DNA of 20,532 nucleotides from Maricaulis sp963976135 (GCF_963976135.1 NZ_CAXBKN010000056.1:1-20532); one strand, 5' to 3'. Numbered from the stretch's first letter, positions 1 to 8,743 are shown. Translations and numbers: made by a program. Notes: generated from the letters alone by a model not told the origin.

Positions 1-70
1 TGAATCACGCAATCAACGATCCGGGAATCCCCTTATTGAGTACAGGCCCTAGCCGATGCCGGACTGTCCC

Positions 71-107
71 AAATTCGAGCCGTCGCAAAACATTCACGAA
101 AATTCGA
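71..107. promoter_or_regulatory. Possible operator: direct repeat upstream of the ArsR gene
   Basis: The 8-mer AAATTCGA occurs at 71-78 and again at 100-107, 29 bases apart, just before the ArsR-type gene in an AT-richer patch. Self-regulating ArsR proteins commonly bind such upstream elements. Two 8-mers can occur by chance, and no clear inverted repeat is present, so this is a weak candidate. Confidence 0.15.
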
Positions 108-141
108 TGTGCCGGTCATGCTCGCGCTGCAATTTGCCGGT

Positions 142-465
142 ATGACAAATCGACGAACAGTTACCGCGCTGGCCGGCCTCTCCCATCCGGTGCGCCTGGA
201 TCTTTTCCGGCGCCTGTGCGCGCGATTTCCTCTCTCGGTTTCCGCAGGCGATCTGGCTGCGCACTATGAAGTGCCGCGGTCGACCATGACAGGCCACCTG
301 CAGACCCTGGAACGGGCCGGCTTGATCCGCGCTGAACGACGCTCACAATTCATGTTCTACGCTGCAGACACAGATGGAACGCGCTGGCTTGCCGAGGCGA
401 TCATATCGGACATTCTCGGCGATTCTGCCGAACTCACCGGCCGCGCTGAAACAAGTTCTCCCTAG
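142..465 (+). CDS. ArsR-family winged-helix transcriptional regulator
   Basis: A 107-residue protein with the ArsR-type winged helix-turn-helix. It starts with an ALAGLSHPVRLDLFRRL helix, as in typical ArsR openings, followed by a recognition region (GDLAAHYEVPRSTMTGHLQTL) and the wing (AGLIRAERRSQFMFYAAD). Such proteins bind operator DNA as dimers and repress nearby genes. I see no CxC or similar cysteine pair (only one Cys, in the RRLCARF segment), so a metal-sensing role of the ArsR/SmtB kind is not supported; the ligand is unknown. I chose the ATG at 142 because the conserved part begins a few residues later. An ATG at 118 and a GTG at 109 are in frame, and none of the three has a convincing Shine-Dalgarno site, so the start is uncertain. 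Its target could be itself, a gene to the left of the window, or the downstream locus. Confidence 0.85.
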   Translation: MTNRRTVTALAGLSHPVRLDLFRRLCARFPLSVSAGDLAAHYEVPRSTMTGHLQTLERAGLIRAERRSQFMFYAADTDGTRWLAEAIISDILGDSAELTGRAETSSP

Positions 466-777
466 GCGGCGCGGAACGATTCCGCCTCAGGAACCGGCTG
501 GTGCTCGTCGGGCGGCACCGCCATAGACTTACCCGAAGACAAGAGCGCTGATCCGGGGACGGCCGGATTCTGGCGATGGCTGCCAGCTCCTGCAGGCTTG
601 CCGGTGCACCAATTGAACAGGACACGCGGCGGTGCTGATCGGGTACCTTGCGCGGCCAGCTCCCGCAGGCGACCATGACAATCTTGTGTCAGGCGTGGTC
701 TGGCGTGCGGGTCCGGCGTGCGGGCTATCGGGTGAGACGTCTGCTGCGGGCAAGCCGGCGGGCGTGAGGGCTTGGTC
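466..777. other. Gene-free stretch between the ArsR gene and the sigma-factor operon
   Basis: About 310 bases without a supportable gene. Apart from the short hairpin at its left end I see no RNA gene, repeat or recognisable promoter, although the promoter of the sigma-factor operon should lie here. The reading frames that cross it on the minus strand lack any family resemblance and run into the antisense of the sigma gene. A 30-codon arginine-rich frame at 675-767 has no Shine-Dalgarno site and is treated as chance. Confidence 0.5.
471..485. terminator. Short perfect hairpin after the ArsR gene
   Basis: GCGGAA (471-476) and TTCCGC (480-485) form a perfect 6-bp inverted repeat with a 3-base loop, six bases after the ArsR stop codon. 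There is no T-tract behind it. It could be a weak terminator, or a protein-binding palindrome upstream of the sigma-factor gene. Confidence 0.3.
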
Positions 778-1344
778 GTGGCGGTGAGTGACGCGTTCAA
801 CGTCGAAAATCTCTACCGCGAACATGGTTCGCGCTTGCGCTGGATCGTGCTGCGCATCGTCAAGAACCCACAGGACGCTGATGACATCACCCAATCGGCC
901 TTCGAGCGCTTGTTGAAGGCTGATGTCGATGCGCGTCCGGTGCGCGATGAATCGGCGTTTCTCACCACGATCGCGACCAATCTTGCGCGCAATCATCTGC
1001 GCCACCGCGATACGGTACAGCGCCACTCTGCGAGCGTGACGCACCACTATACCGACGTCTTCGTGCAATCGCGGGGCGCGCCAGCCGAAAGCGCAACGCA
1101 CGACGAGGCTCGAGAACGGGCCTTGCAGGACGCTATTCGCGGCCTGTCGCCAAAATGCCGGGCGGCCTTCGTGCTGTGCAAGCTGAAGGGGCTGACCTAC
1201 CAGCAGGCCGCCGATCAGATGGGTGTGTCGTCACATATGGTCAAGAAACACATTCAACGCGGAATGGCGCTGTGCGCGGCGCGTCTGCAAGCCGGGGCCA
1301 AACCCGGAAGCGATACCACAGGAGCTGGGCATGATGCCGGTTGA
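778..1344 (+). CDS. FecI-type ECF RNA polymerase sigma factor
   Basis: A 188-residue ECF sigma factor. Region 2 is near the N-terminus (LYREHGSRLRW, then NPQDADDITQSAFERLL) and directs core binding and -10 recognition. Region 4 is at 120-175 (GLSPKCRAAFVLCKLKGLTY, then a QAADQMGVSSHMVKKHI helix-turn-helix) and reads the -35 element. It resembles FecI, the sigma factor that drives transport genes when a TonB receptor signals. The GTG at 778 is preferred because GAGGG (766-770) lies seven bases upstream; TTG 772 and GTG 784 are in-frame alternatives. Its 3' end overlaps the fecR-like gene by 14 bases, so the pair is probably translationally coupled. Its likely targets are the two receptor genes and the peptidase downstream. 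Confidence 0.9.
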   Translation: MAVSDAFNVENLYREHGSRLRWIVLRIVKNPQDADDITQSAFERLLKADVDARPVRDESAFLTTIATNLARNHLRHRDTVQRHSASVTHHYTDVFVQSRGAPAESATHDEARERALQDAIRGLSPKCRAAFVLCKLKGLTYQQAADQMGVSSHMVKKHIQRGMALCAARLQAGAKPGSDTTGAGHDAG

Positions 1345-2374
1345 TCCGACGTCCGATATTCACGACGTGGCCGCAGGCTGGGCCCTCTGGCTGCAGGCCG
1401 GCGCACCCTTCGATCCTGGACGTCAGGCCGAGCTGGAAGCCTGGCTCCAGGCTGATGTGTGCCACGCCGATGCCCTGTCGGCCTGCCTGGATCTCGAGGC
1501 GGCGCTGGAACAGGTGAGGACAAGCGCATGGGCCGGGGATTTGATCGCCGAAGTCGAGGCGGGGCTGGACAGTATTACGGCTGATGCGCCGCATCCTGGC
1601 CTGTTTTCCGGCCTGGGCTGGCGGCCGGTTGCGCTGGCCGCGTCTGTCCTCTTGCTGCTGGCGGTGACGCCCTTTCTGTTTGGTCCATTGCTGGGCGGTG
1701 AGCCGGCGGCGCCGGTCGAAATTGTCGTTGCCGAGGCCTACTCGACCGGGCGCGGCGAGATGCAGGCCCGCATCCTCGCCGACGGTTCGACTGCGACGCT
1801 GAATACCGGATCGCGCATCGAGGTCAGCTTCAGTGATCGCGAGCGCCGCATTACCCTGCCCCGGGGCGAGGTGCTGTTCGAAGTCGCGCACGATCCGTCC
1901 CGGCCCTTCATCGTCGCGGCCGGTGGATATGAAGTGCGGGCCATCGGCACCGCCTTCAATGTCTATACCCGCACAGATGGCCATACGCTGGTGACCGTCG
2001 TGGAGGGGATCGTTCAGGCTCGCGACACGGCGGCGCCGGCAAGTCCGACGACGCTGCACGCCGGTGACCAGGTCGAGCTGGCGCCGGGTGCGCCCTTGCC
2101 GGAAGCGCAGCGTGTCGATGCCGGTCTGGCGGTCGCCTGGCGGTCCGGCCGGCTGATCTTCGATGACTGGCGTTTGGCCGATGTCGTCGCGGAATTCCGG
2201 CGCTATGGCGATCTCGCTGTTGAGTTTTCCGATCCCGGCGTGGCCGAAATTGCAGTGTCTGGCGTGTTTGATCCGCGTGATAGCGACGCATTCTTTGCGG
2301 CGCTGGACCAAATGGGGCCGGTCGGAATTGATCGCGATGCCGACCGGATCCGGCTCTACACTTCCAATGAATAG
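1331..2374 (+). CDS. FecR-family anti-sigma factor / signal transducer
   Basis: A 347-residue inner-membrane protein with FecR organisation. The cytoplasmic N-terminal domain (about 10-65; AAGWALWLQ, QAELEAWLQAD) is the part that binds the sigma factor. One transmembrane helix lies at about 99-120. The periplasmic FecR domain spans about 130-230 (DGSTATLNTGSRIEV, LPRGEVLFEVAHDPSRPF, AIGTAFNVYT, VVEGIVQ). The C-terminal DUF4974/STN-like segment (about 268-343; RLIFDDWRLADVVAEFRRYG) is where TonB-receptor signalling domains dock. The ATG at 1331 has AGGAG six bases upstream and overlaps the end of the sigma gene. In FecR systems, receptor contact triggers cleavage of FecR and release of the sigma factor; that mechanism is inferred here from the family. 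Confidence 0.92.
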   Translation: MMPVDPTSDIHDVAAGWALWLQAGAPFDPGRQAELEAWLQADVCHADALSACLDLEAALEQVRTSAWAGDLIAEVEAGLDSITADAPHPGLFSGLGWRPVALAASVLLLLAVTPFLFGPLLGGEPAAPVEIVVAEAYSTGRGEMQARILADGSTATLNTGSRIEVSFSDRERRITLPRGEVLFEVAHDPSRPFIVAAGGYEVRAIGTAFNVYTRTDGHTLVTVVEGIVQARDTAAPASPTTLHAGDQVELAPGAPLPEAQRVDAGLAVAWRSGRLIFDDWRLADVVAEFRRYGDLAVEFSDPGVAEIAVSGVFDPRDSDAFFAALDQMGPVGIDRDADRIRLYTSNE

Positions 2375-2435
2375 CGGGCTGGGCGGTGCAATGACACGGT
2401 CCGGGGACGAGCCCGGGAAGGTCTGAGGGGACGGC

Positions 2436-5400
2436 ATGCGGGTCAGGCGGTCAGATCTGAGCTTCGCCGCCCGGCTATTGGCCGGCGTGGCGATGAGTCT
2501 CGTTCTGACGCCGGGTCTGGCGGCGCAGACCGAAGCGCCGGCGGGCGCCGAAACCGGTGGTGAAACCCGCATCCTGTTTGACATCCCGGCCGGGCCACTG
2601 GACGGCGCATTGCGGCGATATTCGATCCTCACCGGTCGCCAGCTCCTGTTCGAATCCCGTCTCGTCGAAGGCTATCGGGTTCCGCCCCTGCGGGGTCTGT
2701 CGACAGCGGATGAGGCGCTGGACGCATTGCTCGCGGAGACGGGTCTGCAGATCGACCGTGTCGACGCGCGCACCGGCGTGCTGTCGGTGATCGCACAAAC
2801 ACCGGCACCGGCGATCTCCCCGACCGGCCTGGTGCCGGCTGATGGCCGGGTGAGGGAGACCCGTGCTGTCGGCTGGCTGACCCTGGCGGGCGCCGCAGTC
2901 CCGACCGATCCGGGCGAGGTGATTGTGGTGACCGGCTCGCGCTTTGCCCGCTCCGACCTGACAGCGGTGACCCCGGTCTTCGTGATGGGGCGGGCCGAAA
3001 TGGAATCCTCCGGTGCCTATGAAATGGGGGGCTTGCTGGCGTCGCAATCGCCGGCAACCCTGGAGTTTTCCGGCCAATCCACGCATTTGAGCGCGCAGAA
3101 TGCCGGCCTGACATCGGTCGGGCTGCGCGGATTGGGGACGACCCGGACCCTGGTGCTGATCGACGGTCGGCGAACCGTCTCCAACAGTGGCAATGCCAGC
3201 CGTTTCGGCTCGGACTCGATCCCGGTCGAATTCGTCGAACAGGTGGAAATTACCACAGGCGGCGCTTCGGCGCTCTACGGTTCAGATGCCATCGCCGGTG
3301 TCGTCAATTTCGTGCTGCGCGATGATCTTGACGGTGGCAGTGCGGTTTTTCAGTCCGGACTGACCGAGGATGGCGGCGGCGCCTTCTCGGCCGGCGCCTT
3401 CACCATCGGCCGTCCGTTCGCGGCGGGCCGGGGCCATGTGATGGCCAATTTGTCCTTCGACCAGCTGGCCCGTATCGGGGCCGACGAGCGGGATTGGGCG
3501 CTGAGCGACCTTGTCCTCTCCAATGACGGGACGCGCCTGGAAGACGATCTGAGCACCTACACCCCGGGCGGGCGTTTTATCGGCTATGATTTCTGGTTCA
3601 ACGCGGCCGGGCTGCAAAGCGATTTCGACACCGATACCGATAGTGTGTCGACCCGGCCCGACGCGACGATCAGCTTGCCGCGTGACCGGCAGATGCTGGC
3701 GCTGAAGACCCGGTATGAGCTGAGCGATTACGTCGAGCTCTTCGCGACGGCATTGTTCGCACGCAGCCAGAGCCAAGCGACACGCGAAGCCCAGACCGCC
3801 TATTATGGTCAGGATTTCGGCGCGACGCGGGAGGATATCGGCCGCATTGCCCTGGACAACCCCTTCGTCCCGGCCCCGATTCGAGCTGCAGCGCTCGCGG
3901 ACGGGCTGAGCGGTATCACCTGGCGCCGGCGCTTCACGGAGCTGGGCCCCGAATATCGCGATATTGACCGGGCCACGGACCGGCTCTGGGCCGGGCTTGG
4001 CGGGCAGGCGGCGCGGTGGGACTGGGAGGCCTATGTCGGTCATGGCCGCTATTCCCAGAGCCAGCTGCGCAGCGGCGAACTCAATTTCCGCCATATCCAG
4101 GCGGCGCTGGATGTCGAGCCTGCTGTCGGCACTGCAAGCGGGTATCGCTGCCGCGATAGCGCCGCGCGCCAGGCCGGCTGCGTCCCGCTGGATATTTTTG
4201 GCGTCAACTCGATCAGTGCCGAAGCGGCCGACTATATTCGCGCCACAGACCGGCTCGATGTCGATGTGCAGCAGGATACGATTGGCCTCACCCTGACTGG
4301 CGAGGCGGTCTTTCCGGGGATCGGTGCGATCCCGCTCGCGCTCGGAATCGAACACCGGCGCGACCGGCAAAGGACCGTCGGCGACCCCGTCACGCAATCG
4401 CGCGACACAGGCTATGTCGATGTGCCCGATCTCGACGCTTCGGTGGATGCAACCGAGGCTTTTTTCGAGACTTCGGTAACGCTGCTGTCCGGTCGGCCCA
4501 TGATCCAGCATCTTGGCCTCGAATTTGCCGGACGGCTCGCCCGTTATGACATTGACAGCGTCGGCGGAGTCGGAAGCTTCCGGGTCGGCGCCAGCTGGGT
4601 AGTCTCGCCGGGTCTGCAATTGCGGGCGCAACTCGGCAATGCTCAAAGGGCGCCGGGCATGGTTGAGTTATATTCGGCGCCGCGCGGCGATTATGACAGC
4701 GTGTCCGACCCCTGCGACGGCGTCACGCTGGTGTCGTCCGGGACCGAGGCCGGAAATTGCCGCTCCGATGCCCGCATCGCCGCCGTGATCGCGCGCGATG
4801 GTGTGTTCTTGCAGAGTGTGAGCAGCGTCTATGCGCCCAATTCCGGCAATCCCGATCTCACCGAGGAAGAATCGCATAGCTGGAATCTGGGTTTTGTCTT
4901 CACGCCGCAACAGCGTCCCCGCTTCTCGCTGGTGCTCGATGCCTATGATATCCGCGTCGAAGAGGTGATTGCCTCGCTCAGCAGCCAATCCCTGTTGCAG
5001 GAATGCTATGGAGCGACGGTTCTGCCGGCCGCTAATGCCTTTTGTGACTCGATTGAACGGTCGGGCTCGGGCCAGCTCGTGGCCATGCTCAATCGAACCG
5101 ACAATCTGCACGCGCTGAGATCAAGCGGCGTCGACCTTCGTCTGCGCGATGGCTGGCGCGTGAATGAGGGCTGGTTTCGCGGTGACTGGAGGGCACAGCT
5201 TCTCTATGCCTACAGCCATCGACTGCAACAGGAGTTCGAGCGCACGGATGGCTCCGTCCAGGTCAATCAATGGCGTGGCGAAGTCGGTGCGCCCGCGCAT
5301 CGCTGGACCGGGTCCCTGACCTGGGAGGCGGGCGCCTGGCAATTGCAGTGGCGCGCCCGCTATGAGGGGGCGAGCGTCGACAGTCATGATCGCGCCGCGC

Positions 5401-5636
5401 TTGATGATGCCGACGCCCAGCTCATCCTCGAGGTCGACCCCTGGCTCCAGCATGATGTATCGGCCCGGATCGATTTGCGAGAAGGCTGGCGCCTGTTTGG
5501 TGGGGTCAATAATATCTTCCACGATTATGGTCCCTTCCTCCCAAACGGGACGCAGAGCGGCGACCGGCGCAATTTCAATGCCGCCTATGATGTCGCCGGA
5601 CGCTCGGCCTATATCGGTCTGCGGCGCAGCTGGTAG
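2436..5636 (+). CDS. TonB-dependent outer-membrane receptor with N-terminal STN signalling domain
   Basis: A 1066-residue receptor. A signal peptide ends near residue 30 (LTPGLAA-Q). An STN/secretin-type domain follows at about 46-119 (FDIPAGPLDGALRRYSILTG, LRGLSTADEALDALLAETGL). A proline-rich linker leads to a TonB box (EVIVVTGSRF, 161-170), the plug (about 170-295; VGLRGLGTTRTLVLIDGRR, TTGGASALYGSDAIAGVVNF) and a 22-strand barrel ending in Trp. The STN domain is the periplasmic signalling module that talks to FecR, so this is probably both transporter and ligand sensor for the sigma/anti-sigma pair directly upstream. GAGGGG at 2425-2430 supports the start. Extracellular-loop cysteine pairs (CRDSAARQAGC; ECYG...FC) are shared with the next receptor. 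The length exceeds FecA (about 770 residues), largely because of long loops. The ligand is not identifiable. Confidence 0.93.
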   Translation: MRVRRSDLSFAARLLAGVAMSLVLTPGLAAQTEAPAGAETGGETRILFDIPAGPLDGALRRYSILTGRQLLFESRLVEGYRVPPLRGLSTADEALDALLAETGLQIDRVDARTGVLSVIAQTPAPAISPTGLVPADGRVRETRAVGWLTLAGAAVPTDPGEVIVVTGSRFARSDLTAVTPVFVMGRAEMESSGAYEMGGLLASQSPATLEFSGQSTHLSAQNAGLTSVGLRGLGTTRTLVLIDGRRTVSNSGNASRFGSDSIPVEFVEQVEITTGGASALYGSDAIAGVVNFVLRDDLDGGSAVFQSGLTEDGGGAFSAGAFTIGRPFAAGRGHVMANLSFDQLARIGADERDWALSDLVLSNDGTRLEDDLSTYTPGGRFIGYDFWFNAAGLQSDFDTDTDSVSTRPDATISLPRDRQMLALKTRYELSDYVELFATALFARSQSQATREAQTAYYGQDFGATREDIGRIALDNPFVPAPIRAAALADGLSGITWRRRFTELGPEYRDIDRATDRLWAGLGGQAARWDWEAYVGHGRYSQSQLRSGELNFRHIQAALDVEPAVGTASGYRCRDSAARQAGCVPLDIFGVNSISAEAADYIRATDRLDVDVQQDTIGLTLTGEAVFPGIGAIPLALGIEHRRDRQRTVGDPVTQSRDTGYVDVPDLDASVDATEAFFETSVTLLSGRPMIQHLGLEFAGRLARYDIDSVGGVGSFRVGASWVVSPGLQLRAQLGNAQRAPGMVELYSAPRGDYDSVSDPCDGVTLVSSGTEAGNCRSDARIAAVIARDGVFLQSVSSVYAPNSGNPDLTEEESHSWNLGFVFTPQQRPRFSLVLDAYDIRVEEVIASLSSQSLLQECYGATVLPAANAFCDSIERSGSGQLVAMLNRTDNLHALRSSGVDLRLRDGWRVNEGWFRGDWRAQLLYAYSHRLQQEFERTDGSVQVNQWRGEVGAPAHRWTGSLTWEAGAWQLQWRARYEGASVDSHDRAALDDADAQLILEVDPWLQHDVSARIDLREGWRLFGGVNNIFHDYGPFLPNGTQSGDRRNFNAAYDVAGRSAYIGLRRSW

Positions 5637-5656
5637 AGCCGTCTGCGGCACTATTC

Positions 5657-5686
5657 GAAAAAATCCTGCCACGCAGGTACCCGGTC
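5657..5686 (+). promoter_or_regulatory. Candidate ECF-type promoter before the second receptor
   Basis: GAAAAAAT (5657-5664) and CGGTC (5682-5686) are separated by 17 bases in the 132-base gap between the two receptor genes. The layout loosely fits an ECF promoter, with an A-rich -35 containing GAA and a GTC-type -10. It would let the local sigma factor drive the second receptor and the peptidase. It was found by eye with no second copy to compare. Confidence 0.2.
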
Positions 5687-5768
5687 CGCTCCCTGAGGTG
5701 TCTTCCCAGACAGAACTGTCAATCCGCCGTCGAGGGGACGGTGTGACATGTGATGAGGGGAATATCCG

Positions 5769-8678
5769 ATGCGCCAGTTGAAACGAGTGGGCCGGGCGTC
5801 GACGCGCGGTGCGTTGATGGTCGGAGCCGCGCTGTCTGCGATCATGTTGGCAAGTACGGCTGGTCTGGCGCAACAGGCGGGCGAAGCTGCCGATGCGGCC
5901 ACCCAGGACGACATGATTGTCGTCACCGGGTCGCGGATCCGCCGGACCAATGCCACCACGGCAATTCCGACGCAGATCTTCACCACCAACGACATCCTTG
6001 AAGCCGGCACGGTTGATGTCGGCGAGCTGCTCGCCGAAATGCCGGGCGTGGACACCGATATGTCCCCCGAAAACTCCGAGCTCTCAATCCAGAACTCCGG
6101 TCTTTCGACGGTCAATCTGCGGGGGCTCGGTGCCGATCGCACGCTGGTTCTGATCAATGGCCGCCGCGCCGTGTCCAATTCGGGCAATGGCGAACGGGTC
6201 AGCCTGCAGACCATTCCGGCGGGATTTGTCCAGTCGATCGAAGTCACCACGGGCGGCGCGTCCGCGATCTACGGGTCGGACGCGATTGCCGGCGTTGCCA
6301 ATCTCATCCTCAAAACCGATTTCGACGGTATTGAAGTGAATACCCGGTACGGCTTTGCCGATGCCAGCGGTGAAGAGGAAACCACGATCGAACTGACGAT
6401 GGGCCGCAATTTCGCCAATGGGCGCGGCAATATCATGTTCGGCGCCAGCTATGATGACGAGACGGCGATCTATGCCGACGAAACGCGTCCGGATTCGCTG
6501 CGCTTCGATGACTGGACGGGGAATGGCGAGTTCAATGATATCTACCTCTCGTCCTACATCCCGGGCGGCCGCTTCGAGAGCGATGATGCATGGAACGTCG
6601 ATGGTGTCTGGTATAATGACAAATCGCTGGCGCCGAATGACGGCCGCGACCCGTCGGTCGGCCATGAGACCGATCTCGATGGCTATAATTTCCGTCCGGG
6701 GCGCACGCTCTCACCGGAAGTGACCGCCTACACCGCTGCACTCGCCGCGCGCTATGAATTCGACAATGGGATCGAGGCCTCTGCGGATTTCCTCTGGTCG
6801 CGTGTCGACAGCCTGTATGAAGGCTCTTACGAGACGGCGATCTATTCCACCGATGTTGGCCCTCTGGGCAGCGCCTTCGATATCGGCCAGATGGCGAGCA
6901 ATCATCCCTTCATTCCGGCAGCCGTCGAAGAGACCCGTTCGGGCACGGTGAGCTGGTATCGCCGTTTCAATGAAATCGGCCGCGAAACCCGTGACAATGA
7001 ACGCACGACGGCGCGCACCGCCTTCAGCCTTGAGGGCGACCTTGGTGAATCCTGGCGCTGGCAGACTTTTGCCACCTATGGCCGCTTCGAACAGAACCAG
7101 ATCCAGGGCAATAATCTCAACTATCTCAACATCCACTATGCGCTCGACATCGAGTCTGACGGCGCAGGCGGATATCAGTGCGTCGATACCGGCGCCCGGG
7201 CCGATGGTTGTGTGCCGCTCAATATCTTCGGCGAAGGCTCGATTACGCCGGAAATGGCCGAATATATCCGGGTCGAAGGCCTGGTGAACCAGGTCCGCGA
7301 ACAGACAGTTCTGGGCGGAGCGCTGGATGGCGACCTGTTTGAGATGCCGGCGGGCACGGTGGCTGCGGCCTTCGGGATGGAGTGGCGCGAAGAGAGCCAG
7401 GACACGAATGTCGACGCGATCATTCTGGAAGAAACCACCAGCCTTTCGGTAGTGCCGGAAATCGAAGCCAGCTTCGACGTGGTCGAAGCGTTTGCCGAGC
7501 TGGAAATTCCCCTGCTCTCGAATGTGACGGCCCAGATCGCCGCTCGGGTGGCGGACTATTCCACCATTGGCACGATCTATTCCTACAATGTCGGTGGTTA
7601 TTGGGAGCCGACCGAGACACTCCGCTTCCGTGGCCAGTATTCGCGCTCGCAGCGGGCGCCCACAATCACGGAAATCTTCTCGGCCCCGCGCCAGGATTCC
7701 GACGCGCTGCTTGATCCATGTGACGGCATGATGCCGGACGGCACGGGTATCACCCCGCCGGCTGGCAGCGATTTCAGTGCTGCGACGATCGCGGCGAACT
7801 GCTTGTCCGAAGCCGGGATCCAGGCCTTCTTCGCCGATCCGGACAATGCTGGTGAGGCCTTCGAGTTTGACGGTTCGGTCAATGGCCCCAATGCCGGAAA
7901 TCCGAATGTTCGCGAGGAGACTGCTGATACCTTCACGGTCGGCGCAGTGTGGGCTCCGAGCTTCCTCGACGATCTCTATATCATCGTGGATTACTATAAT
8001 ATCCGCGTTGAGGATGCGATCGGCTCGATCTCGACCCAAACCACGGTCGACCTGTGTTATGGCGCGGCCGATTTCCCGAACAACCGTTTCTGCGACGTCA
8101 TCACACGTGATGGCTCAAATGGCCGGGTGGTCGAGGTGATCAACCGTGAGGAAAACCTCAATGAACTCCTCTCCGAAGGCATTGATGTCTCGGTGATGTG
8201 GGATTTCGAGCTCGAGAGCATCCCGGGTGAATTCGGTCTCGATGTGCGCTATTCGCGCTCGCTGGCCGATGAGTTTGAGTTCGTTGGCGAGGCTGGCCAG
8301 CCAGTGCTCGAAGACTCCAATGGCTCGATGTATGACCCGACTCACGAAGCCCGGGCGCGCCTGTCCTGGAGCGAAGGTGGCTTCTACGCCTCCTATACCC
8401 TGCACTATGAGTCAGGCGGCATCGATGATCTCGATGTTGCTCCGACGAACCCGCTTTATTTTGTGGCGGAAGATCAGTTCCGTTCGAATGTGTATGCCCG
8501 CTACCGGTTCGACAATGCCTACCGCACGAGCGTCTATGCCGGTGTCACCAATCTGTTCGACGAGATCGGCCCTTACATGCCGGGCAATTTCGCCAGCGGG
8601 TCGAGCTCGAACATCAACTCGCCACAAAACTCCCTCGTGGGGCGGCAATTCTACTTCGGCATCCGCAGCGAGTTCTGA
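5769..8678 (+). CDS. TonB-dependent outer-membrane receptor without signalling domain (paralogue of the upstream receptor)
   Basis: A 969-residue receptor. A signal peptide ends near residue 34 (STAGLA-QQ), directly followed by a TonB box (DMIVVTGSRI, 48-57), the plug (VNLRGLGADRTLVLINGRR; TTGGASAIYGSDAIAGVANL) and a barrel ending in Phe. There is no STN domain, so it should transport without signalling. It is clearly paralogous to the receptor just upstream. Matching pairs include SYIPGGRF/TYTPGGRF, GCVPLNIFG/GCVPLDIFG, QRAP...FSAPR/QRAP...YSAPR, DPCDG in both, and RVEDAIGSIS/RVEEVIASLS. GAGGGG at 5755-5760 sits eight bases before the ATG. The tandem arrangement suggests an old duplication after which only the first copy kept or gained STN. 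Related but distinct ligands, or a sensor/bulk-importer division, are both possible. Confidence 0.93.
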   Translation: MRQLKRVGRASTRGALMVGAALSAIMLASTAGLAQQAGEAADAATQDDMIVVTGSRIRRTNATTAIPTQIFTTNDILEAGTVDVGELLAEMPGVDTDMSPENSELSIQNSGLSTVNLRGLGADRTLVLINGRRAVSNSGNGERVSLQTIPAGFVQSIEVTTGGASAIYGSDAIAGVANLILKTDFDGIEVNTRYGFADASGEEETTIELTMGRNFANGRGNIMFGASYDDETAIYADETRPDSLRFDDWTGNGEFNDIYLSSYIPGGRFESDDAWNVDGVWYNDKSLAPNDGRDPSVGHETDLDGYNFRPGRTLSPEVTAYTAALAARYEFDNGIEASADFLWSRVDSLYEGSYETAIYSTDVGPLGSAFDIGQMASNHPFIPAAVEETRSGTVSWYRRFNEIGRETRDNERTTARTAFSLEGDLGESWRWQTFATYGRFEQNQIQGNNLNYLNIHYALDIESDGAGGYQCVDTGARADGCVPLNIFGEGSITPEMAEYIRVEGLVNQVREQTVLGGALDGDLFEMPAGTVAAAFGMEWREESQDTNVDAIILEETTSLSVVPEIEASFDVVEAFAELEIPLLSNVTAQIAARVADYSTIGTIYSYNVGGYWEPTETLRFRGQYSRSQRAPTITEIFSAPRQDSDALLDPCDGMMPDGTGITPPAGSDFSAATIAANCLSEAGIQAFFADPDNAGEAFEFDGSVNGPNAGNPNVREETADTFTVGAVWAPSFLDDLYIIVDYYNIRVEDAIGSISTQTTVDLCYGAADFPNNRFCDVITRDGSNGRVVEVINREENLNELLSEGIDVSVMWDFELESIPGEFGLDVRYSRSLADEFEFVGEAGQPVLEDSNGSMYDPTHEARARLSWSEGGFYASYTLHYESGGIDDLDVAPTNPLYFVAEDQFRSNVYARYRFDNAYRTSVYAGVTNLFDEIGPYMPGNFASGSSSNINSPQNSLVGRQFYFGIRSEF

Positions 8679-8707
8679 TCGCGCTGCAATTCCTTCCCTC
8701 CGATGCT

Positions 8708-8743
8708 GCCCGTCCCGTTCGCCATGGTGTGAACGGGGCGGGC
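8708..8743 (+). other. Intercistronic hairpin between receptor and peptidase genes
   Basis: GCCCGTCCCGTTC (8708-8720) pairs with GAACGGGGCGGGC (8731-8743), 13 base pairs with one G-U, around a 10-base loop. No T-tract follows, so a classical terminator is unlikely. It could stabilise the 3' end of the receptor message or lower read-through into the peptidase gene 62 bases later. Confidence 0.5.

Noticed and set aside
675..767. 30-codon arginine-rich plus-strand frame just before the sigma-factor gene, considered as a peptide precursor or leader peptide.
   Set aside because: It has no Shine-Dalgarno site, no leader/core pattern of a lasso or other RiPP precursor, and its arginine content is what GC-rich noncoding DNA gives by chance.
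2368..2427. 19-codon frame overlapping the end of the FecR gene and ending nine bases before the first receptor gene.
   Set aside because: No ribosome site of its own is evident, and most of it is explained by the FecR tail and the receptor's Shine-Dalgarno region.
3282..4646. Long open frame on the minus strand inside the first receptor gene (454 codons).
   Set aside because: It is antisense to a clearly conserved receptor, has low-complexity composition and no family signature; long antisense frames are common at this GC content.
6711..8039. Long open frame on the minus strand inside the second receptor gene (442 codons).
   Set aside because: It is antisense to a well-supported receptor, with no recognisable domain or ribosome site.
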